This document shows positions 14,994-21,793 of a stretch of 40,437 nt of DNA, one piece after another. Source of the stretch: Chloroflexota bacterium. Its GTDB lineage: Bacteria > Chloroflexota > Dehalococcoidia > SM23-28-2 > RBG-16-64-32. The notes under the pieces are model-generated. The model had not been told where the DNA came from, made no database searches, and was given only the letters and a program-made list of their open reading frames with translations. The stretch's first letter is position 1; every line of letters starts with the position of its first letter. The translations under genes and the position numbers were made by a program. The stretch lies in the NCBI GenBank assembly GCA_005880055.1, contig VBJS01000004.1, positions 1-40,437 of the forward strand. Reading direction: 5' to 3'.

Positions 14994-15046
14994 CGGACAT
15001 CCCGACACAACCACTTCCGGAAATCGACATAGTTCGGCGGCGCCCC

Positions 15047-15076
15047 TTGTGAGAGCCCGTCAGCCTCTGATAGTAT
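15047..15076 (+). promoter_or_regulatory. Promoter of the birA leader/small RNA
   Basis: -35 TTGTGA (15047-15052), 18-base spacer, -10 TAGTAT (15071-15076). The predicted start is near 15083, immediately before an extended Shine-Dalgarno sequence. Confidence 0.5.
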
Positions 15077-15102
15077 GCGTGGCAGGAAAGGAGGTGATGT
15101 GA

Positions 15103-15177
15103 ATGGATCATGATAGTAGCGACGGCCGTAGGCCTGTCCGTTCACACCCTCACCTCTCTGAGGTGCTGGTGCGATAG
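15103..15177 (+). CDS. Possible 24-residue leader peptide
   Basis: The ATG lies 5 nt after a near-maximal Shine-Dalgarno sequence (AAAGGAGGTGAT). The product is polar (MDHDSSDGRRPVRSHPHLSE then VLVR), with no run of a single amino acid that would mark a classical attenuation peptide and no hydrophobic segment. Its 3' half is covered by the inverted repeat and hairpin of the same transcript, so ribosome progress would alter the RNA fold. No homologue is recognised. Confidence 0.45.
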   Translation: MDHDSSDGRRPVRSHPHLSEVLVR

Positions 15178-15220
15178 CGAAACTGGTGCGTAGGACAGGC
15201 CTACGTGCCGCGCACAAGAG

Positions 15221-15245
15221 GCCGGCCCCACGGGGCCGGCTTTTT
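15221..15245 (+). terminator. Strong intrinsic terminator directly upstream of birA
   Basis: GCCGGCCC (15221-15228) pairs with GGGCCGGC (15233-15240) across CACG, followed by TTTTT. It ends 18 nt before the birA start codon, where an attenuator would sit. Confidence 0.88.
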
Positions 15246-15263
15246 GTTATCCTGAAACGGCTC

Positions 15264-16037
15264 ATGTGGCTGGACTTGGAATCCCTCGAAAACCGTCTGC
15301 GGACGCAGATCATCGGCCGCCGTCTCGTCTACCTGACCAGCACCGGCTCCACCCAGGACATCGCCCGACGCGAGGCCGAGGATGGTTGCGCCGAGGGCAC
15401 GATCGTCCTCGCCGAGGAGCAGACCGCCGGGAGGGGCCGCTTCGGCCGCGCCTGGGTCTCACCGCCCGGCAAGAACCTCTACTTCACGCTGGTGCTGCGC
15501 CCACCCGTGTCCCGGCTGCGGTCGCTCACGATGATCGCCCCACTGGCCGTCGCCCTGGCTGTCGAGGAAGTATGCGGCCTGCACGCTCAGATCAAGTGGC
15601 CGAACGATGTCATCCTGGAAGGCCGCAAGCTGGCCGGGGTGCTCATCGAGAACGAACTGGCGGGCGAGGAAGTGCGCTACTCCCTGGTCGGCACCGGCGT
15701 GAACGTCAACTTCGAGATTCCTCCCGACTCCGAAATCGCGGACATCGCCACCAGTCTGAAAGCGCACCTGGGCGAAGAGGTCTCCCGAGAGGCGGTCGTG
15801 GCATCCTTCCTCAACCACACTGAGGAACTCTGCCGGGTCGCCATCCCTACCGTCGTGAACTCTTGGAAATCGCGGCTGCAGACGCTGGGCCAGGCTGTGC
15901 GCGTGACCTTCGGCAACCAGGTGCATGAAGGCGTGGCTGACGACGCGGACGGCGAGGGGAACCTGCTGCTCCGGCGCGACGACGGATCAGTTGTCACGCT
16001 GGAGGCCGGCGAGGTTTCGCTCCGCGAGTCCCGCTAG
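15264..16037 (+). CDS. birA: Biotin-[acetyl-CoA-carboxylase] ligase (non-repressor type)
   Basis: A 257-residue enzyme that activates biotin with ATP and attaches it to the biotin carboxyl carrier protein for fatty acid synthesis. Motifs: TSTGSTQDIA (about 25-34), GRGRFGRAW (56-64), KWPNDV (111-116) and the C-terminal SH3-like domain (about 205-257). There is no N-terminal winged helix, so it is a group I enzyme without DNA-binding repressor function. The ATG at 15264 matches family length; the frame stays open upstream through the terminator, which is not expected to be coding. Its stop overlaps the convergent slipin stop. Confidence 0.94.
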   Translation: MWLDLESLENRLRTQIIGRRLVYLTSTGSTQDIARREAEDGCAEGTIVLAEEQTAGRGRFGRAWVSPPGKNLYFTLVLRPPVSRLRSLTMIAPLAVALAVEEVCGLHAQIKWPNDVILEGRKLAGVLIENELAGEEVRYSLVGTGVNVNFEIPPDSEIADIATSLKAHLGEEVSREAVVASFLNHTEELCRVAIPTVVNSWKSRLQTLGQAVRVTFGNQVHEGVADDADGEGNLLLRRDDGSVVTLEAGEVSLRESR

Positions 16038-16912
16038 CTGCCTTCGGCCGGTGCCGGCGCTTCAGCGGTGCGCCGCGGTATCGGCCGGGGAGCGGTCGGC
16101 TGCCCACCGCCGCCGTCTGCGCCGCCAATGCGGCCGCTCAAGAACATATTGATCAGGTCAATCGGAATCGGGAAGACCACCGTGCTGTTTCGCTCGGAGG
16201 CGATCTCCGTCAGCGTCTGCAGGTAACGCAACTGTAGCGTCGCAGGCTCCGCGGCCATGACCGCACCCGCCTCTGCCAAACGCGCCGCCGCCTCGAACTC
16301 TCCCTCGGCGTGGATCACCTTCGCGCGCCGCTCGCGCTCTGCCTGCGCCTGCCTGCTCATGGCGTTGATCATATCGGCAGGCAGGCTCACGTCCCGCACC
16401 TCCACGATCGTCACCTTGATACCCCAGGGCTCGGTCGATTCGTCGATGATGTGCTGAAGGCGCTGATTGACCTCGTCTCGCTTGCTGAGGAGTTCATCGA
16501 GATCGGACTGGCCGAGCACGGACCGCAGCGTGGTCTGGGCAACGAGCGAGGTGGCGCGGAAGTAGTCCATCACTTTCGTCACCGCGTCCTCCGGGTTCAC
16601 CACCCGGAAGTAGACAACAGCGTCCACCTTAACCGTGACGTTGTCCCGCGTGATCACGTCCTGGCGCGGTACATCCATGGTCACGATGCGCAGGTCCACC
16701 TTCACCATCCGCTCCACGAACGGCAGCATGAAGAACAGCCCCGGCCCTCGCGCGCCCACCAGCCTGCCCAGGCGGAATATGACGCCGCGCTCGTACTCCT
16801 GCACGATCCGGATGGCGAGGAAGAACAGCGGCACCGCCATGATGTACCCGAAGGCCGTCAGCAGCCGCGACAACAGGTTCGGCTCGCTAGGTGCGCGTGG
16901 GGCTTCGTTCAT
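16034..16912 (-). CDS. Slipin/stomatin-like SPFH membrane protein
   Basis: A 292-residue SPFH-domain scaffold. A hydrophobic hairpin (about 19-36) anchors it. The band-7 domain follows: EYERGVIFRLGRLVGARGPGL, then VPRQDVITRDNVTVKVDAVVYFRV and a helical EARA-rich arm (QAQAERERRAKVIHAEGEFEAAARLAEAG). The last 40 residues are Gly/Pro-rich. Slipins pair with NfeD proteases, and here the slipin ATG overlaps the nfeD stop (ATGA), which fits that partnership in membrane protein quality control. The stop forms a CTAG with the birA stop on the other strand. Confidence 0.93.
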   Translation of the reverse strand: MNEAPRAPSEPNLLSRLLTAFGYIMAVPLFFLAIRIVQEYERGVIFRLGRLVGARGPGLFFMLPFVERMVKVDLRIVTMDVPRQDVITRDNVTVKVDAVVYFRVVNPEDAVTKVMDYFRATSLVAQTTLRSVLGQSDLDELLSKRDEVNQRLQHIIDESTEPWGIKVTIVEVRDVSLPADMINAMSRQAQAERERRAKVIHAEGEFEAAARLAEAGAVMAAEPATLQLRYLQTLTEIASERNSTVVFPIPIDLINMFLSGRIGGADGGGGQPTAPRPIPRRTAEAPAPAEGS

Positions 16913-18261
16913 GCTTTAGCTCCTTCTGGTTCTGTGCGTTTGACCTTCAGCTTTAGGCCCTGGATGGCTGTTATGATAACCGCAGATCCCGCCGGTATCT
17001 CGCCTGTCTCAGACTCGGCGGACCAGTATTCGCCGTTGACGAAAACGAACCCCGTAGGATTCAGTGGCGAACGGGCCACCGCGCGCCTGCCCACCATTGT
17101 CTCCACCCCCACCTTTGCCGGCATCCGCCTGATGCGGAGCACATTCGTCAGAATCACCGCCACGCCGAGAGCGAGGAAGGCGGCGAGGCCGAAGACAAGC
17201 AGCTTCGATACCTGGAATCCGGGCGGGTTGTCGCTCGTGAGCAGCAGCCCGCCGAGGACGAGCGAAATCGCCCCGCCCACACCTAATATGCCGTGACTGA
17301 CAATGAAGACCTCCAGTCCGAACAAGATGAACGCGAAGAGGATCAGCGCCACACCCGCCCAGTTGAACGGGATGACGCTGAGCGCGAAGAACCCGAGCAG
17401 CAGCGAGATGACACCGAAGACACCGGGGAATATGGCCCCTGGGTGCACGAACTCAATGAAGATCGCCAACGAACCGAGCGAGAGCATCAGAAAGGCGATG
17501 TTTGGGTCGGCGATGAGGTTGAGGAAGTCCTCGATGAAGTTCTGGTCGTTGTAAACGACAGGCGCGTTCGCCGTCTGCAGCTTGATCTCTGCCTGCGAGC
17601 CGAGCTTGACCTGCCGTCCGTCCGTTTGCTTAAGCAGGTCGTCGAGGTCGTTAGCGACAAGGTCGACGACATGCAGCCTCAGCGCCTCGCTGTTCTGGAC
17701 CGATGTACCCTTGCGGACCGCGTCCTCCGCCCAGTCGGCGTTGCGGCCTCGCAGTTCGGCCAGCGCTCGGATCTTGGCGACGGCGTCGTTCTTAACCTTG
17801 TTCCCCAAGTCGCCGCCGATATCGCTACCACTGGCGTCGATGGGCGTTGCTGCGCCGATGTTCGTGCCCGGCGCCATGGCGGCCACGTGGGCGGCATAAG
17901 TGATGAATGTTCCCGCCGACGCTGCCCTCCCGCTCGACGGCCAGACGTAGACGATCACCGGCACCTTTGAGTTGACGATGCGCTCGACGATGCTGTCCAT
18001 CGAGGTCGAAAGCCCACCCGGCGTCTTCAGCCGGATCACGACGGCCGCAGCGTTTTCGTCTTCCGCCGCGCCGATACCGCGGCTGATGTAGCGGTCCATC
18101 ACGGGGTTGACATCGCCGTCTGCAGTAAGCACATGGACGGCACCGGGACCTGCGTTGGGGCTCGCGGCGCAGGCGAACGTGGCCAGCCCGAGGACGAGGG
18201 CGAGAAACGCCAGGCTTAAGCGCAGCGCCCGAAAAAGGCCGCCGCCGAAGATGATGTTCAT
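16909..18261 (-). CDS. nfeD: NfeD family membrane serine protease
   Basis: A 450-residue protein: signal peptide or anchor (1-32), a ClpP-like protease domain, four to five membrane helices (about 240-380) and a C-terminal OB-fold NfeD domain (about 385-445). The catalytic serine is Ser115 in GRAASAGTFI, and the Lys partner lies in GNKVKND (about 155-157), as in archaeal 1510-N that cleaves stomatin. ATG at 18261 chosen because MNIIFGGGLFRALRLSLAFL gives a proper signal sequence; upstream in-frame residues are polar and run across the promoter. It probably cleaves or regulates the slipin encoded next. Confidence 0.93.
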   Translation of the reverse strand: MNIIFGGGLFRALRLSLAFLALVLGLATFACAASPNAGPGAVHVLTADGDVNPVMDRYISRGIGAAEDENAAAVVIRLKTPGGLSTSMDSIVERIVNSKVPVIVYVWPSSGRAASAGTFITYAAHVAAMAPGTNIGAATPIDASGSDIGGDLGNKVKNDAVAKIRALAELRGRNADWAEDAVRKGTSVQNSEALRLHVVDLVANDLDDLLKQTDGRQVKLGSQAEIKLQTANAPVVYNDQNFIEDFLNLIADPNIAFLMLSLGSLAIFIEFVHPGAIFPGVFGVISLLLGFFALSVIPFNWAGVALILFAFILFGLEVFIVSHGILGVGGAISLVLGGLLLTSDNPPGFQVSKLLVFGLAAFLALGVAVILTNVLRIRRMPAKVGVETMVGRRAVARSPLNPTGFVFVNGEYWSAESETGEIPAGSAVIITAIQGLKLKVKRTEPEGAKA

Positions 18262-18291
18262 CGTGTGGCCACCGGAGAAGGTTGCAACATG

Positions 18292-18297
18292 ATTATA
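18292..18297 (-). promoter_or_regulatory. -10 element TATAAT of nfeD-slipin
   Basis: A minus-strand perfect TATAAT; the 17-base upstream position has no TTGACA-like hexamer. Start near 18285, leader about 24 nt. It is divergent from the hisZ promoter 25 bases away. Confidence 0.5.
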
Positions 18298-18321
18298 TAG
18301 CGAAATTGGCTCGCCGCACGT

Positions 18322-18350
18322 TTGAGCCCCGTTTATGGCGGTGCTAGAAT
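18322..18350 (+). promoter_or_regulatory. Promoter of the his operon
   Basis: -35 TTGAGC (18322-18327), 17-base spacer, -10 TAGAAT (18345-18350). The start near 18357 leaves about 25 nt before the preferred ATG, with GGAGAG in between as ribosome site. No leader peptide rich in His and no T-box is visible. Confidence 0.65.
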
Positions 18351-18381
18351 GGCCCCATTCCCCGCTGGAGAGATGACCCAA

Positions 18382-19608
18382 ATGCAAGAATCAATGCGCT
18401 GCCGGGGCATGCGCGATACGCTGCCGGAGGATATGGCGCGCTTTCGAGAGATAGAGCAGGCCTTCCGCGCCGTCTGCCTGGGTTGGGGCTACGAAGAGGT
18501 GCGCACGCCCACGCTGGAGCACCTGCACCTCTTCACGTCCGCCGGCACGCTCTCGCCGCAGATGCTGGGGCGCGTTTACTCCTTCCTCGACTGGGACGGC
18601 TGGAGCGGCGAACGCGTGGTGCTGCGACCGGACTCGACGATCCCGGTGGCCCGCCTGTACGTGGAGAATTTGAGCAGCGCCGCTATTCAGAGGCTGTTTT
18701 ACGTGCAAAACGTCCTCCGCTTCGCAGAAGGCGACGCTTCCCGCGAGGACTGGCAGTGTGGAGTGGAGCTCATCGGTGACGCGCAACCCCTGGGCGATGT
18801 TGAGCTTATCCAGATAGCAGGTGAGGTTCTGGCGGCGCTGGGCGTGGAGGCCTCCCTCAAGCTCTCCGATCCCGGCATTTTGCGCGCGATCCTCGATGGC
18901 GCCGGCTTCACGCATGCTGAGCAGCTTACGTTGTACGACCGGGTCCTGGATGGCGAACCCTCCGTGCTGGAAGCGGCCGCCGGGCGGCTTCCAGCGGCCG
19001 GCGCTTCTCTGCAGTCCCTGCTGATGCTTGAAGGGGATGGCCCCGCTTTTCTGCGTAACCTCCAGAGCTCTATTCTCCCGGCGGTACCCGCACTGGAGCG
19101 CCCTCTTTCGGAGCTGCTGGCCGTCTCACAAACGCTCGCGGACATCGGCAGGGAACACTCAGTGGCCCCTCTTCTCGTGCGAAACTTCGAGTACTACACG
19201 GGGCCGGTCTTTCACTTTTATTCCGGCAACAAGAAGGTGGGCGGCGGCGGCCGCTACGACTCGCTGATTGGTCTCGTGGGTGGCCACGACACGCCTGCAT
19301 CCGGTTTCGCCCTGGACATGGAGGTGCTCGCCACTCTAACGCATGAACCTCCGATATCTGCCGCACGGCGTTTAGTGGTACGGCCCGCGGGTCACTCGCG
19401 CGCCGAGGTGGCTGCCGCCTTTCAGCTGGCCGGTGCGCTCAGGCAGGCCGGCCGCAGATTTCGACTGGCGCTCTCCTCGGATGCGGGTGCGGAGCGCCAG
19501 GTTATCGCTGGTCGCGACGGCTACACGCTCGCCCTCAACGGCGCCGGGCCCCGGCAGTTCCGCACGGCGGACGAGGTGCTGCAAGCGCTCGCAGAATCAC
19601 CTCAGTGA
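18382..19608 (+). CDS. hisZ: ATP phosphoribosyltransferase regulatory subunit HisZ
   Basis: A 408-residue HisRS-like protein without tRNA-charging function that activates short-form HisG and confers histidine feedback. It has class II synthetase-like motifs: GMRDTLPEDMARFREIEQAF (start), RVVLRPDSTIPVARLY (motif 2 equivalent) and VRNFEYYTGPVFHFYSG, with the degenerate HisA-like segments of HisZ rather than HisS. The ATG at 18382 is chosen because GGAGAG precedes it by 9 nt. ATG 18373 is too close to that site. The stop overlaps the hisG GTG. Confidence 0.9.
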   Translation: MQESMRCRGMRDTLPEDMARFREIEQAFRAVCLGWGYEEVRTPTLEHLHLFTSAGTLSPQMLGRVYSFLDWDGWSGERVVLRPDSTIPVARLYVENLSSAAIQRLFYVQNVLRFAEGDASREDWQCGVELIGDAQPLGDVELIQIAGEVLAALGVEASLKLSDPGILRAILDGAGFTHAEQLTLYDRVLDGEPSVLEAAAGRLPAAGASLQSLLMLEGDGPAFLRNLQSSILPAVPALERPLSELLAVSQTLADIGREHSVAPLLVRNFEYYTGPVFHFYSGNKKVGGGGRYDSLIGLVGGHDTPASGFALDMEVLATLTHEPPISAARRLVVRPAGHSRAEVAAAFQLAGALRQAGRRFRLALSSDAGAERQVIAGRDGYTLALNGAGPRQFRTADEVLQALAESPQ

Positions 19609-21008
19609 TTAAGATCGCTCTGCCCGCCGGCGATATCCGGTCCGCCGTCGCTGACTTCCTGGATTCGCGCGGCCTGCCCGTCGAGGGTTACGGTCAGGGT
19701 TCGCGGTCGTACCGGCTGGCCGCCCAAGACGCAAGTACAACAGTTCGAGTTTTCCGCGAAAAGGACATCCCTATCCAGGTGGCCCTGGGCAATTACGATC
19801 TGGGCATCTGCGATATCGCCTGGGTGAAGGAAATGCAGGTGCGCTTTCCGTCGCAGCCCGTGATCCCGCTATCAGATCTCGGTTTCGGCGGCGGGATGCT
19901 ACTGGCCGCAGCAGCCGCCTTTTGCGGCGGTCTGCCAATGATAGCCTCCTTGCCGGTTGTCCGTATCGCGTCCGAATTCCCCAACATCGCCGAAGCCTTC
20001 GTGATGGCAACGCGCTTCACCGCCTATCGGGTGCAGTCCGTGTGGGGATCTGCCGAGGTCTACCCGCCGGAAGACGCAGACCTGGTGGTCCTGCTCGCCG
20101 GGAGCGAGGAGGCGGTCTCTGAATCCGGTCTCGCCCCGCTGACTCCGCTGCTCGCGACCTCCGCCTGGCTAATCGGCAACGAGGAGAGCCTCAGGAAGAA
20201 AGAACTGGCGCCGGTCCTGGGCCTGCTCGGCTCAGGCGGTGCGTCCATCGCCGCAAACGGCCTCCACTTTCCGCCGCCCGTTGTCGCAGCCGAAAAGCCC
20301 CTGGTCAAGCGCCGAGACGAACGCAAAATGATTCGCCTTGCCGTTCCCGACGGCCACCAGCAGCAGCACGTAGTGGAGGCGCTCGACGCAGCGGGCCTCA
20401 AGCTGGACGGATACGACAAAGCGAATTGCGTGCGACGCCCTGTGAGCCCCTTACCCCGCCTCGAAGTAAAAGTGGTGCGGCCGCATGACATGCCGCAGTT
20501 GGTGGCGCTAGGTCAGTTCGACCTGGGGGTCACGGGACGGGACTGTCTGCTGGAGCACCTGCACCGCTTTCCTTCTAGCCCCGTGCAGGAGCTGTGCGAT
20601 CTCGGGCGCGGCGCTTACAACCTGAGCGCCGTCGTCTCTGAGGACCTGCCGGCTGACGACATCGAGACTGCCCTCGAACACTGGCGGGCGGAGGGGAAGA
20701 GGGCGATCCGGATCGCCTCCGAGTTTATGGGCACAGCCGACTATTACGCGCGCAGCCGCCACTTCTGGCGCTACCAGGTAATCCCTATCGCGGGCGCGTC
20801 CGAGGGGTTCGTCCCGGAAGACGCCGAGCTGCTGATCGAGGGCACGGAGACGGGAAAGACACTGCGAGAGAACCGCCTTAAGCCCATCGACCTCCTCTAT
20901 CGCTCTACCACCTGCGTCATCGGCCACCGTCAGCCGGCTCTTGAAGGCGCGCGCCGTCACGTCTTCGACGACGTGCTCGGCCGCCTGCGGACTGGCGCGG
21001 CCGGCTGA
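19605..21008 (+). CDS. hisG: HisG-type ATP phosphoribosyltransferase, two tandem domains in one chain
   Basis: HisG joins ATP and PRPP, the first histidine step. Short HisG is about 210 residues; this protein has 467 and two copies. Copy 1 (1-200) has DLGICDIA (65-72), RIASEF (120-125) and WGSAEV. Copy 2 (242-445) has DLGVTGRD (306-313), RIASEF (369-374) and a PRPP loop TETGKTLREN (414-423). In copy 1 the loop reads AGSEEAVSES (165-174), so the TGxTL signature is gone. No in-frame stop or frameshift separates them; residues 205-241 form the linker. Likely one active and one degenerate site in a pseudo-dimer. Start GTG overlaps hisZ (GTGA). Confidence 0.9.
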   Translation: MIKIALPAGDIRSAVADFLDSRGLPVEGYGQGSRSYRLAAQDASTTVRVFREKDIPIQVALGNYDLGICDIAWVKEMQVRFPSQPVIPLSDLGFGGGMLLAAAAAFCGGLPMIASLPVVRIASEFPNIAEAFVMATRFTAYRVQSVWGSAEVYPPEDADLVVLLAGSEEAVSESGLAPLTPLLATSAWLIGNEESLRKKELAPVLGLLGSGGASIAANGLHFPPPVVAAEKPLVKRRDERKMIRLAVPDGHQQQHVVEALDAAGLKLDGYDKANCVRRPVSPLPRLEVKVVRPHDMPQLVALGQFDLGVTGRDCLLEHLHRFPSSPVQELCDLGRGAYNLSAVVSEDLPADDIETALEHWRAEGKRAIRIASEFMGTADYYARSRHFWRYQVIPIAGASEGFVPEDAELLIEGTETGKTLRENRLKPIDLLYRSTTCVIGHRQPALEGARRHVFDDVLGRLRTGAAG

Positions 21009-21049
21009 TAGCCGTCTGGTAGAATTTAGGGCGAGGCAGAACCGCAGAT

Positions 21050-21793
21050 ATGCCGCCGCTTGTCCTTCACACGGCGATCGCGCGCAGCGTCGCTGACCGC
21101 ATGGCGTCCACCCTTCTCGACGATGAGCGGGGTAGTCTCTACCTGGGCGCCACCGCCCCGGACATTCGGGTTATCACCCGCTGGGAGCGGGAGCGCACTC
21201 ACTTCTTCGACCTGTCGAACTTCGACGAGCAGAGCGGCATTGCCGGCTTCTTCGAAGCTTACCCGTCACTCGTGTCTCCGGAAGAGTTGGCGCCGCCGGC
21301 CACCGCTTTTATCGCCGGCTACCTCACGCACCTGCAAATGGACGAGCTATGGATTAGCACCGTGTACCGGCCATACTTCGGCGAGCGTTCTGGGCTTGGC
21401 GGCGGCGTCCGGGCCAATATTCTTGACCGAGCACTTCAGTTCTCGCTCGACTGCGACCGCCGTCGCGACGCGCAATTTATGTCGGAGGTGACCGGCGCGA
21501 TTGCCCGCTCGGAGCTTGATATCCATGTAGGACTCCTGGACCCGCCCACGCTTCGCCAATGGCACGAAGTGGTGCTTGAAATCATGGGCCGTCCGCCGGA
21601 GTGGGAACGTTTCCGGCGCGCTGCGCGGCGTCACTTAGCGAACGGAGACGACGAGGACTCGGAGGAGCTGCTTCTGTCGCTTCCGGAGCTGGTGGACGAG
21701 GCACTTCGTCACCTGAGCCCAACCCGAGTCGACGAATTCTTGGAACGGGCGGCGCAGAGCAGCCTGGTTGCCGTGAAAGAATACCTCGCGTGA
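21050..21793 (+). CDS. Zinc-dependent phospholipase C-like protein
   Basis: A 247-residue, all-helical protein of the Zn_dep_PLPC type. Candidate zinc ligands are in the family positions: His7 (VLHTAIA), Asp38 (LGATAPDI), His51 (RTHFFDL), His94 and Asp98 (YLTHLQMDE). There is no signal peptide, so it probably acts in the cytoplasm, and the substrate may not be phospholipid. Its stop overlaps the hisD start (GTGA) and it shares the his operon, yet no known histidine step needs it. An extended -10 (TGGTAGAAT near 21015-21023) may give it extra transcription. Confidence 0.75.
   Translation: MPPLVLHTAIARSVADRMASTLLDDERGSLYLGATAPDIRVITRWERERTHFFDLSNFDEQSGIAGFFEAYPSLVSPEELAPPATAFIAGYLTHLQMDELWISTVYRPYFGERSGLGGGVRANILDRALQFSLDCDRRRDAQFMSEVTGAIARSELDIHVGLLDPPTLRQWHEVVLEIMGRPPEWERFRRAARRHLANGDDEDSEELLLSLPELVDEALRHLSPTRVDEFLERAAQSSLVAVKEYLA

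Larger units (their letters stand above)
15083..15245 (+). ncRNA. Candidate leader RNA/attenuator or small mRNA upstream of birA
   Basis: A unit of about 163 nt bounded by a promoter and an intrinsic terminator. It contains a 13-nt match to the complement of the usual 16S tail (15086-15098), a 24-codon ORF (15103-15177), a 13-bp perfect inverted repeat (CGTAGGCCTGTCC at 15127-15139 with 15193-15205) enclosing a hairpin (CACCTC-TCT-GAGGTG, 15151-15165), and the segment TCACCTC (15150-15156) that can pair with the Shine-Dalgarno. The terminator ends 18 nt before the birA ATG. It may act as an attenuator for birA, encode a microprotein, or be a free small RNA. Confidence 0.5.
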
